Shown piece by piece: positions 33,929 through 41,014 of a stretch of 64,000 bases of DNA. How positions within the stretch are numbered: position 1 is the stretch's first letter; each line of letters begins with the position of its first letter. The stretch is from Actinoallomurus vinaceus (lineage in GTDB: Bacteria; Actinomycetota; Actinomycetes; Streptosporangiales; Streptosporangiaceae): contig NZ_BAABHK010000002.1 of NCBI RefSeq assembly GCF_039542055.1, positions 186,001 through 250,000 of the forward strand, written 5' to 3'. The notes beneath the pieces are model-generated. The model was given only the letters and a program-made list of their open reading frames with translations. It had not been told where the DNA came from and made no database searches. The position numbers and the translations under genes were made by a program.

Positions 33929-34095
33929 GCACCTCCGAGCTGATCAGCACCGTCTGGCGCAAGAGCCCGTACAGCGGCGGCAACGAAGGCAACTGCGTCG
34001 AGCTCGCCGTGGTCTGGCGCAAGAGCAGCCGCAGCGGCGGCGACGAGGGCGAGTGCGTCGAGGTGGCCGTCACCGTGGCCGCGTACGGCGACTGA
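33925..34095 (+). CDS. DUF397 protein with tandemly duplicated motif
   Basis: 56 residues. Standard DUF397 has one W-R-K-S-S..GG..G.CVEVA motif and then a V-R-D-S-K-DP..FTP.EW tail. Here the motif occurs twice in a row, VWRKSPYSGGNEGNCVELA and VWRKSSRSGGDEGECVEVA, and the tail is missing, ending TVAAYGD. The duplication has an exact 60 bp period at DNA level. It is coupled to the XRE gene. Confidence 0.85.
   Translation: MSTSELISTVWRKSPYSGGNEGNCVELAVVWRKSSRSGGDEGECVEVAVTVAAYGD
33952..34071 (+). repeat. exact 60-bp-period tandem duplication inside DUF397 gene
   Basis: Units 33952-34011 and 34012-34071 both start GTCTGGCGCAAGAGC and end in CGCCGTG or GGCCGTC. They differ mainly at degenerate or conservative positions, so the duplication is not brand new but has been kept in frame. 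Confidence 0.85.
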
Positions 34096-34107
34096 CCGTG
34101 TCGGGGT

Positions 34108-34185
34108 ATGGCCGTCTTGTGCCTGCGGATCCTGCAGGCCGCACTCGTGTACATCAACACCCTGATGCTCCAGGACGCCTTTTGA
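34108..34185 (+). pseudogene. possible relic of a Tn3-family transposase
   Basis: Frame: LCLRILQAALVYINTLMLQDAF then stop. The LVYxNTLMxQ pattern resembles, from memory, the C-terminal region of actinobacterial Tn3 TnpA. Only about 25 codons remain and no start or flanking repeat is visible, so the assignment is weak. Confidence 0.35.
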
Positions 34186-34227
34186 ACCACAGCACGTGAA
34201 ATCCGGGGCGCAATCACTGCGGTCTGA

Positions 34228-34911
34228 TCACGGCGGAAGGTCGCGCCAGCGTTCGGCCGACGCCAGAGCGTCCAGGCTGATCCGCTCCAGGAACGCACCG
34301 CCCCTGGCCAGGCGGCGTCCCACGGGCGTGTCGAGCCCGAGCGTCTCCCCCGCCGCCTTCGCGACCTCCGCCGCCGCGAGCGTCTGCCGCGAGCTGATCA
34401 CCGTCGACTGGTACCAGGCGTCGTCGTCGACCACGTAGATGTCGCGACGCCGCCGCGGATCACGTTCGCGCCTGATCAGCCCCTGCTGGGTCAGGTAGCC
34501 CACCGCCATGGAGATCGAGGCGGGACTGACCTTCAGCCCGCGCGACAGCTCGGCCGCAGTGAGCCTGCCGTCCTCGCTCAGCCACAGGCCGATGAGCACG
34601 CGCGCCATCATTTTCGGCAGGCCCATCCCGATCGCCATCTCGACGGCGCCCTCTTCCACCTCGAAGACCTTGCGATCCTGGGGTTCGGCCTCGGGCGAAC
34701 GTGCTGGGGTGCCGCGCCGCGCCCGCCGCGCTGTCGCCTGGTGCGCCCGCTCGGGGCGGTAGTCGCTGGGGCCGCCGTTGCGGCCGACCTCACGGCTGAT
34801 CGTCGAGGTCGGCCGGTCCAGCCGCCTGGCGATCTCGGCGTAGGAGCGGCCGTCGGCGAGGCCGGTCGCGATGCGCTGGCGGTCCTGCAGGGTCAACCTT
34901 CCTTCTGACAT
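34228..34911 (-). CDS. regulator fusing an IS30-type HTH to a GbsR/MarR domain
   Basis: 227 residues from ATG 34911. Residues 1-60 match the IS30 transposase N-terminal HTH (LTLQDRQRIATGLADGRSYAEIARRLDRPTSTISREVGRNGG, then YRPERAHQATARRARR). Residues 85-225 are a GbsR/MarR winged helix (VLIGLWLSEDGRLTAAELSRGLKVSPASISMAVGYLTQQGLIRRERDPRRRRDIYVV). The design implies two DNA-recognition modules in one protein. It is divergent from the P450/ABC operon, with palindromes at 34940-34960 and 35034-35055 between, so it is probably its repressor. Confidence 0.9.
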   Translation of the reverse strand: MSEGRLTLQDRQRIATGLADGRSYAEIARRLDRPTSTISREVGRNGGPSDYRPERAHQATARRARRGTPARSPEAEPQDRKVFEVEEGAVEMAIGMGLPKMMARVLIGLWLSEDGRLTAAELSRGLKVSPASISMAVGYLTQQGLIRRERDPRRRRDIYVVDDDAWYQSTVISSRQTLAAAEVAKAAGETLGLDTPVGRRLARGGAFLERISLDALASAERWRDLPP

Positions 34912-34939
34912 GACACCACTATTGCGTTCGGCGCCACAC

Positions 34940-34960
34940 AATGCAATGTTTCATTGCATT
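34940..34960. promoter_or_regulatory. 21-base palindrome next to the hybrid regulator start
   Basis: AATGCAATG (34940-34948) and CATTGCATT (34952-34960) are perfect 9-base inverted arms around TTT. The site lies 29 bp upstream of the regulator ATG in DNA far more AT-rich than its surroundings. It is a strong operator candidate for autoregulation. Confidence 0.7.
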
Positions 34961-35021
34961 CAGCTTCAGCGTCAACGCATCAGTTTATCAACTTTGACCT
35001 GCACTTATGTGCATCGATTGA

Positions 35022-35055
35022 TTGACAAAATTTTTGAAAGCAACGTAGCTTTCAA
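35022..35055 (+). promoter_or_regulatory. promoter and overlapping palindrome of the P450 operon
   Basis: TTGACA (35022-35027) and TAGCTT (35046-35051) are spaced 18 bp, giving a start site close to 35058, so the P450 mRNA may be leaderless. TTGAAAGC (35034-35041) and GCTTTCAA (35048-35055) are 8-base inverted arms covering the -10, ideal for repression. A further dyad TGCAC-TTAT-GTGCA lies at 35000-35013. Confidence 0.6.
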
Positions 35056-35060
35056 TCGTG

Positions 35061-36266
35061 ATGAACACGTTCTATCGCGATGAGCCGGTCACTCCGTCCC
35101 TCGACCGCGCACCCGCCTGTCCCTTCGATCCCGCCCCTTCGCTCACCGCCCTGCGCGCAGAGCAGCCAATCGCCCGCCTGGCCGCGCCCGAGGGCGCCCC
35201 CGGCGTCTGGATGATCACCGGATACGGCCTGGTCCGCCAGGTCCTCGCCGACCCGCGGTTCAGCTCCCGCTACGAAACCCACTACCACCCCCTGGCGGGC
35301 GGGCACCTGCCGCCCGCCCCCGTCGGCGACCTGACCGGCATGGACGCACCCCAGCACACCCGCTTCCGCAAGCTGCTGGCGGGCAAGTTCACCGTCCGCA
35401 GGATGAACCTGCTCACCGAGCGGGTCACCGAGATCACCCGTGAGCGGCTCGACGCGATGGAGCGGCAGGGGCCGCCCGCCGACCTCGTCGAGGTCTTCGC
35501 GCAGTCGGTTCCAGCGCTGATGATCTGTGAGCTGCTCGGCGTGCCGTACGAGGACCGCGACCAGTTCCAGAGCTCCACCCGGGCCCTGCCGGAGGCCAGG
35601 ACCGCTGAGGCGCAGTACGCCGCCTTCGTCGACCTCGGCACGTACCTGCGGGAGCTCGCGCTCGCCAAGCGGGCCAAGCCGACCGACGACCTGCTCAGCG
35701 ACCTGGCCACTGGCAGCGACCTGACCGACGAGGAGCTCGGCGGCGTGGCCGCGTTCCTGCTCGGCGCCGGGCTCGACACCACCGCCAACATGCTCGCGCT
35801 CGGCACCTTCGCCCTGCTGCGCAACCCGGCCCAGCTCACCGCCCTGCGCGGCGACCCCGACCTGGCCGTCGGCGCCGTGGAGGAGCTGCTGCGTTACCTG
35901 TCCGTCGCCGCCACCGGCATGCGCGGCGTGCTGGAGGACGTGGAGCTCGGCGGCAGGCAGCTCAAGGCGGGCGACACCGTCGTCATCGCGATCAACGCCG
36001 CCAACCGGGACTCGGCCAGGTTCTCCGACCCCGACGTGCTCGATCTGCGCCGCTCGGCCGCCGGGCATCTGGCCTTCGGCCACGGCGTCCATCAGTGCCT
36101 CGGTCAGCAGCTTGCCCGCATCGAGATGCGTGTCGCGTTTCCCGCGCTGCTCATCCGCTTCCCGACGCTGCGGCTCGCCGTACCGGCTGAAGAGCTGTCG
36201 CTGCGCACCGACCCCTCGCAGGTGTACGGCGTGCACAGCCTGCCCGTCACCTGGGATCGGGGGTGA
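35061..36266 (+). CDS. cytochrome P450
   Basis: 401 residues from ATG 35061 (GTG 35058 is adjacent). Heme ligand near residue 346 in FGHGVHQCLGQQLAR; I-helix oxygen motif AGLDTTANM; ExxR in EELLR; K-helix and PERF-like region NRDSARFSDPDVLDL. It is a soluble class I bacterial P450 of CYP105/107-like appearance, needing external ferredoxin and reductase, neither encoded nearby. It heads an operon with an ABC exporter and a membrane protein, each overlapping the next. The substrate may be the exported compound. Confidence 0.93.
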   Translation: MNTFYRDEPVTPSLDRAPACPFDPAPSLTALRAEQPIARLAAPEGAPGVWMITGYGLVRQVLADPRFSSRYETHYHPLAGGHLPPAPVGDLTGMDAPQHTRFRKLLAGKFTVRRMNLLTERVTEITRERLDAMERQGPPADLVEVFAQSVPALMICELLGVPYEDRDQFQSSTRALPEARTAEAQYAAFVDLGTYLRELALAKRAKPTDDLLSDLATGSDLTDEELGGVAAFLLGAGLDTTANMLALGTFALLRNPAQLTALRGDPDLAVGAVEELLRYLSVAATGMRGVLEDVELGGRQLKAGDTVVIAINAANRDSARFSDPDVLDLRRSAAGHLAFGHGVHQCLGQQLARIEMRVAFPALLIRFPTLRLAVPAEELSLRTDPSQVYGVHSLPVTWDRG

Positions 36267-37198
36267 ACGCGATGCGAACCTTCGTCTCGGTGACGGGGCT
36301 GCGTAAGTCCTACGGCGCCCACCGCGTCCTGGACGGCATCGACCTCACCATCCCGCAGGGCACCGTCTTCTCGCTGCTGGGCCCCAACGGCGCGGGCAAG
36401 ACCACCACAGTGCAGATCCTGTCCACCCTGATCAAGGCCGACGCGGGCGAGATCTGGGTCGCCGGGCACGACCTGGCCAAGGAACCCGACAAGGTGCGTG
36501 CCGCGATCGGCGTCACCGGCCAGTTCTCCGCGGTCGACAGCTTCCTCACCGGCGAGGAGAACCTGCGACTCATGGCCGACCTGCTCCACCTCGGCCGCGC
36601 CCGGGGACGCAGCCGAGCCCGCGAACTCCTCGAGCGCTTCGACCTCACCGACGCCGCGCGCAAGCCCGCGGCCACCTACTCCGGCGGCATGCGCCGCCGC
36701 CTCGACCTCGCCATGACCCTCGTCGGCACCCCCGAACTGATCTTTCTCGACGAGCCGACCACCGGGCTGGACCCGCGCAGCCGCCGCACCATGTGGCAGA
36801 TCGTCCGAGACCTGGTCTCACAGGACGGTGTGACGATCTTCCTGACCACGCAGTACCTGGACGAGGCCGACGAGCTCGCCGACCGCATCGCGCTGCTCAG
36901 CCAGGGCCGCCTGGTGGCCGAGGGGACGCCGGGCGAGCTCAAGCGGCTGGTCCCCGGCGGGCATCTGGTCGTGCGCTTCGCCGATCTCGACGGTTACCTC
37001 AGGGCGGCCTCCCACGTGGGAGCCACCTCGCGCGACGACGAGTCCCTCACGGTGCAGATTCCCGACACCGGCGTCCGGGCGCTGCGGAAACTCCTGGAAT
37101 GGCTGGACGCGCAGGCCATCGACGTCGCCGAACTGTCGGTGCACACGCCCGACCTGGACGACGTCTTCCTCGCCCTGACCGAGGAGTCTTCCCGATGA
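36263..37198 (+). CDS. ABC transporter ATP-binding protein, DrrA type
   Basis: 311 residues from GTG 36263, overlapping the P450 stop (GTGA). Walker A GPNGAGKTTT, signature YSGGMRRRLDLA, Walker B LIFLDEPTTGLDP, H-loop region FLTTQYLDEADELADRI, and the C-terminal DrrA-specific domain (HTPDLDDVFLALTE). DrrA energises export of daunorubicin-like compounds with DrrB. It gives self-protection or efflux for the P450 product or substrate. Confidence 0.94.
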   Translation: MNAMRTFVSVTGLRKSYGAHRVLDGIDLTIPQGTVFSLLGPNGAGKTTTVQILSTLIKADAGEIWVAGHDLAKEPDKVRAAIGVTGQFSAVDSFLTGEENLRLMADLLHLGRARGRSRARELLERFDLTDAARKPAATYSGGMRRRLDLAMTLVGTPELIFLDEPTTGLDPRSRRTMWQIVRDLVSQDGVTIFLTTQYLDEADELADRIALLSQGRLVAEGTPGELKRLVPGGHLVVRFADLDGYLRAASHVGATSRDDESLTVQIPDTGVRALRKLLEWLDAQAIDVAELSVHTPDLDDVFLALTEESSR

Positions 37199-37953
37199 GA
37201 GCGATCACTGACTCGGCGACGATGCTGCGCCGCCAGATCAGGCACCTCTGGCGTTACCCCACACTGATCCTCACCTACGCGGGCGTCCCGGTGGTGCTCC
37301 TGCTGCTGTTCGTCTACGTCCTCGGCGGCATCATGGGCGCCGGGATCGGCGGCGACCGCGCCGCCTACGCCGGTTACATCACCCCCGGCATCATGATCAC
37401 GACGATCGCGAGCGCCGCGCAGGGGACAGCGATCTCGGTGGCCGTGGACATGACCGAGGGCATCGTCGCCAGGTTCAAGACCATGGCCATCGCCCGCGTC
37501 TCCGTCCTCACCGGGCACGTGCTCGGCGCACTGGTCCAGAACTTCATCGCGATCACGGCGGTGACGCTGACGGCCCTGCTGATCGGCTTCCGCCCCGCCG
37601 CCTCTGCGCTGGACTGGCTCGGGGTAATCGGCGTGCTGGCGATGTTCACCTTCGCCATCACCTGGCTGTCGGCCGCGCTGGGCATGGTCACCAAGAACGT
37701 GGCCACGGCCAGCAACCTGCCGATGCCGCTGATGCTGCTGCCGTTCCTGGGCAGCGGTGTAGTCCCGCCGGAGTCGATGCCGGGCCCGCTGCGCTGGTTC
37801 GCCGAACACCAGCCGTTCACGCCGGTCATCGAAACCCTGCGCGCGCTGCTGGCCGGGCAGCCCGCGGGATCCAGCTTCGCGGCGGCGGCGCTGTGGAGCG
37901 CGGCCATCGCGCTGGGCGGATACCTGTGGGCACGCAGGCTCTACAACCGGTGA
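37195..37953 (+). CDS. ABC transporter permease, DrrB type
   Basis: 252 residues, ATGA overlap with drrA-like gene. Six hydrophobic segments of the ABC2 family: TYAGVPVVLLLLFVYVLGG, YAGYITPGIMITTIASAAQG, DMTEGIVARFKTMAIARVSVLTGH, and a C-terminal LPFLGSGVVPPESMP then LLAGQP. It is the membrane partner of the ATPase. Confidence 0.94.
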   Translation: MRAITDSATMLRRQIRHLWRYPTLILTYAGVPVVLLLLFVYVLGGIMGAGIGGDRAAYAGYITPGIMITTIASAAQGTAISVAVDMTEGIVARFKTMAIARVSVLTGHVLGALVQNFIAITAVTLTALLIGFRPAASALDWLGVIGVLAMFTFAITWLSAALGMVTKNVATASNLPMPLMLLPFLGSGVVPPESMPGPLRWFAEHQPFTPVIETLRALLAGQPAGSSFAAAALWSAAIALGGYLWARRLYNR

Positions 37954-38948
37954 GGGTAGACGTGTTCAAAGGCATTCTTCCAGCACTTGGCCTGCTGGTT
38001 CTCGCGCCGCTGGTCGGCGAGTATCTGCTTGGCAACATCGCCATCAACGCCCTACCGATGATCATCGGGCTGATTCCGCTCTACGGCGGTGGCGCGCTGC
38101 TGATCCGTGAGGTCGCCCGCCGGTGGCGGCTGGGATGGCCGGGGATCATCCTGCTCGGGCTCACCTATGCCGTGATCGAGGAGGGCCTGCTCACCCAGTC
38201 ACTGTTCAATCCCGACTATGTCGGGTTGCGGTTGCTCGACTATGGGTTCATTCCGGCACTGGGCATCGGCGCCTACTGGACCGTGTTCGTTCTGGCCATC
38301 CATGGGGTGTGGAGCATCGCGGTGCCGATCTCGATAGTAGAGGCGGGCTCACGCCGGCCGGACACGCCCTGGCTCGGCAAGGTCGGCCTCACCGTGTCAG
38401 CCGTCCTGTTCCTGCTAGGCGGCGCGGTGCCCATCGCCCTGGCAGGTCCGGCCATCTACCCGTTGTCGGCCGCTCAGATCACCTGGACGATGATCACGGC
38501 CGTCGCCCTGGTCATCGCCGCGTTCCTGTCCGTTCGATTCCGCCGCCCCCTCCTCCCGGCCACGCCGGCCAGCCCGTGGACCGTCTTCGCGATCACCATC
38601 GCGGCCGGGCTGGCGTTCTGGCTCCCCAGCTTGCTCGCCCTGGTGGGGATCAAGCTGCAGTCCATCGTGCCCGCGTGGATCACGGTTGGCTTCTACCTCG
38701 CGCTCTACGCCACGATGACGCTGCTCATCCTGCGCTGGTCCCGGTGCACGGGCTGGGGCCCCTGGCACAGGCTCGCCCTGAGCGCTGCCGGCCTGGTCAC
38801 CTACGCCTGGCACGGCTTCCCTCAAGCGCCGAGTTTCCCAGCGCCCGCCAATGTGGACCTCATCGGCAACGCGGTCTTCGCGCTGGCCGCTCTCGGGCTG
38901 CTCGCCTTTGTGGTGGTACGGCTCCGCCGCACCGCTCCGCCACCTTGA
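37950..38948 (+). CDS. polytopic membrane protein of unknown family
   Basis: 332 residues from GTG 37950, overlapping the permease stop (GTGA). About 8-9 hydrophobic segments. LTYAVIEEGLLTQSLFNP, in the third helix, has two adjacent glutamates reminiscent of CPBP-type intramembrane proteases (EExxxR), but the Arg and the later HxxxN motifs are not evident, so protease function is not claimed. Gene coupling ties it to the exporter. Confidence 0.75.
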   Translation: MRVDVFKGILPALGLLVLAPLVGEYLLGNIAINALPMIIGLIPLYGGGALLIREVARRWRLGWPGIILLGLTYAVIEEGLLTQSLFNPDYVGLRLLDYGFIPALGIGAYWTVFVLAIHGVWSIAVPISIVEAGSRRPDTPWLGKVGLTVSAVLFLLGGAVPIALAGPAIYPLSAAQITWTMITAVALVIAAFLSVRFRRPLLPATPASPWTVFAITIAAGLAFWLPSLLALVGIKLQSIVPAWITVGFYLALYATMTLLILRWSRCTGWGPWHRLALSAAGLVTYAWHGFPQAPSFPAPANVDLIGNAVFALAALGLLAFVVVRLRRTAPPP

Positions 38949-39051
38949 TCTTTAACCTTGGCGCTTGCGAGATCGCTCCAGATTTCTTAAGAACAAGCTC
39001 AGCTTGGCCTTGCCGCCGTAGTAAGTGACAGGGGGCAGCACTGTGCTCCTC

Positions 39052-39290
39052 CTACGCCGAGACCGGCTTGTCGGGATCGAGGTGGCGGTAGATCGTGGCG
39101 CGGCTGACGCCGAGCCGGTCGGCGATCTGCTGGACGGTGTAGCGGCGCTTGCCGTCATCGCCCTTCATCTCGTACAGCGCGCGGGCCATCTCCACCCCGT
39201 GGGCGTCCAGGGCCGCCGCCCGCCCACGCGGCCGCGTGCTCGGGCCGAGGCCAGTCCTTCGAGGGTGCCCTCGACGATGAGGCGGAAGGG
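39052..39290 (-). pseudogene. C-terminal relic of a serine recombinase
   Basis: One frame gives PFRLIVEGTLEGLASARARGRVGG, then a small deletion shifts to ALDAHGVEMARALYEMKGDDGKRRYTVQQIADRLGVSRATIYRHLDPD and a stop at 39052. This is the E-helix to Hin-HTH part of a resolvase, about 75 codons. The catalytic domain is gone, replaced by the WYL gene at 39323. Confidence 0.8.
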
Positions 39291-39322
39291 TTACTGGGTG
39301 TCGCGGGCGGCGCCGTGGTGCG

Positions 39323-40333
39323 TCAGGGCAAGGTGTCGGTGTCCGGTGCCTGGGCCGGGTGGGTGATGCGGGCGGCGTTGGCGTAGCGGGCGGCGAGGCT
39401 TGCGAACGCGGTGGCCAGTTGCGGCGGGCCGATGACCTCGACGTCGGTGTCGAAGCGGCCGATCGCGGCGGCCAGGCCGGTCCATGACCAGGAGCCGAGG
39501 GTGAGCCGACAGCGGCCGGGGCCGAGTTCTTCGACGATTCCGTCCGGGGCGAAGGGGGCCACGGCGGCGGCGGGGAGGTCGAGGACGACTTCGCCGTGGC
39601 AGGGCCAGTCGGTGGTGGTGCCGTCGGTGCCTCGGAATCGGCCGGTGATGAAGGCGGATACGTCCCCTCCGGGGAGCTCGCGTGGGGTGAAGCGCGGGCC
39701 GGTGGGTGTGCGGGGGCGTACGCGGTCGACGCGGAAGGTGCGCCAGTCGTCGCGGTCGAGGTCCCAGGCGAGGAGGTACCACCGGCCTCGCCAGGTGACC
39801 AGATGGTGGGGCTGTGTTCTGCGGGGTCGCTCCGCGGGGGCGGTGTGGTCCTGGTCGTAGTCGAAGCGGAGCTCCGCATGGGCGTGGACGGCGTTGCTCA
39901 GGTCCATCAGGAGCTGCGCGTCGACCGGTGAGGCGTCGTCGTTCTCGGGTGGCCGGACGGCGGTGATCCGGAGCATGTCGATGCGGTGCCGCAGACGGGG
40001 CGGCATGACCTGGCGGATGGTGGACAGGGCCCGTACCGCGTCTTCGCCGATCGTGGTGTCGGTGGCCGCGGTCTGGAGGGCGACGGCCACGGCGACGGCT
40101 TGGTCGTCGTCGAACAGCAGTGGGGGCAGATGCGAGCCGGCATCCAGGCGGTAACCGCCGGAGGGCCCCTTGAAAGCCGTGATCGGGTATCCGAGTTCCC
40201 GTAGGCGGTCCATGTCACGGCGCACCGTGCGCGGGGTGACGTCGAGCCGCTCGGCGAGGTCCTCACCGGACCAGTCACGATGCGTCTGGAGCAGTGAGAG
40301 CAGCGTGAGCAGCCGCGAGGACGTTTTCTGCAT
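39323..40333 (-). CDS. WYL-domain (YafY-type) transcriptional regulator
   Basis: 336 residues from ATG 40333 (ATG 40342 also possible). N-terminal HTH_11: SRLLTLLSLLQTHRDWSGEDLAERLDVTPRTVRRDMDRLRELGYPI. WYL domain: LVTWRGRWYLLAWDLDRDDWRTFRVDRV, then the C-terminal WCX extension. WYL regulators bind nucleic-acid or small ligands and often control one adjacent gene. The symmetric site at 40351-40379 lies just upstream and the VOC gene at 40500 is divergent. Confidence 0.9.
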   Translation of the reverse strand: MQKTSSRLLTLLSLLQTHRDWSGEDLAERLDVTPRTVRRDMDRLRELGYPITAFKGPSGGYRLDAGSHLPPLLFDDDQAVAVAVALQTAATDTTIGEDAVRALSTIRQVMPPRLRHRIDMLRITAVRPPENDDASPVDAQLLMDLSNAVHAHAELRFDYDQDHTAPAERPRRTQPHHLVTWRGRWYLLAWDLDRDDWRTFRVDRVRPRTPTGPRFTPRELPGGDVSAFITGRFRGTDGTTTDWPCHGEVVLDLPAAAVAPFAPDGIVEELGPGRCRLTLGSWSWTGLAAAIGRFDTDVEVIGPPQLATAFASLAARYANAARITHPAQAPDTDTLP

Positions 40334-40350
40334 GCTCGCCATTCTGGCCG

Positions 40351-40379
40351 CAGTACAGGACACAACCTGTCCGCTACTG
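40351..40379. promoter_or_regulatory. nested palindrome for the WYL regulator
   Basis: CAGTA (40351-40355) and TACTG (40375-40379) flank GGACA (40358-40362) and TGTCC (40368-40372) with one shared centre at 40365. The inner core is GACA-N5-TGTC, the same as upstream of the second WYL gene at 50308-50320. Confidence 0.7.
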
Positions 40380-40499
40380 GTGGAACGGTGAACACCAGAG
40401 CCGCCGGGGAGGCATTGCCCCTGGTCACGGGTTGCCGTGGCCGTGGGCTCTGTCGTCGCAGCGGCGCATCTCCGTCGAACCGAAGGCAAGGAGCAGGCC

Positions 40500-40922
40500 A
40501 TGTCCGTCACCACCACCACCCACCTGAACTTCCGGGGCGCCGCGCGTGACGCGCTGGACTTCTACCAGTCCGTATTCGGCGGACGCGCCGTCGCCGTCAC
40601 GTACAAGGACGCCGGCGATGTGCGGAACGAGAACGAGGCGGACTGGGTGATGTGGGGCGAGGTGGTCGGCGACAACGGTTTCCACGTCATGGCGTACGAC
40701 GTGCCCTCCCAGCTGCCCTGGAACCAGGGTGAGAACCCGTTCTTCGTCTCCGTTCGCGGCGATGACGCCGACGAGATCAGCGCCTTGTGGCAGAGGCTGG
40801 CGGAGGGCTCGACGGTGGTACGGCCGCTGGAGGCGGCACAGTGGGCACCGCTGTACGGCATGCTCACCGACCGCTTCGGCGTGACCTGGGTCTTGGACGT
40901 CACCGCTCCGTACAACGGCTGA
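40500..40922 (+). CDS. VOC-superfamily PhnB-like protein
   Basis: 140 residues from ATG 40500, AAGGAG 8 bases before. The paired beta-alpha-beta-beta-beta modules read TTHLNFRGAARDALDFYQSVFGGRAVAVTYKDAG and MLTDRFGVTWVLDVTAPYN. PhnB-like (3-demethylubiquinone methyltransferase-like) proteins of the glyoxalase fold are mostly of unknown function, often under WYL or ArsR control. It is divergent from the WYL regulator. Confidence 0.88.
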   Translation: MSVTTTTHLNFRGAARDALDFYQSVFGGRAVAVTYKDAGDVRNENEADWVMWGEVVGDNGFHVMAYDVPSQLPWNQGENPFFVSVRGDDADEISALWQRLAEGSTVVRPLEAAQWAPLYGMLTDRFGVTWVLDVTAPYNG

Positions 40923-40975
40923 TCCGGCCCGGCTCGCGGTGGCGACCAGGGGGCTGTCACCCGCCTGCGCTGGGG

Positions 40976-41008
40976 CCGTCGGCTCCGCGCCGGGCGCGGA
41001 GCCGACGG
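40976..41008. terminator. GC hairpin between convergent VOC and monooxygenase genes
   Basis: CCGTCGGCTCCGCGCC (40976-40991) pairs with 40993-41008. The loop is a single base formally, so about 14 bp form with a 5-base loop. It would serve both convergent genes. Confidence 0.65.
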
Positions 41009-41014
41009 GGTCGA

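Noticed and set aside
37950..38948. Naming the polytopic protein a CPBP-type protease
   Set aside because: Only the EE pair is similar; the remaining CPBP motifs are not seen.
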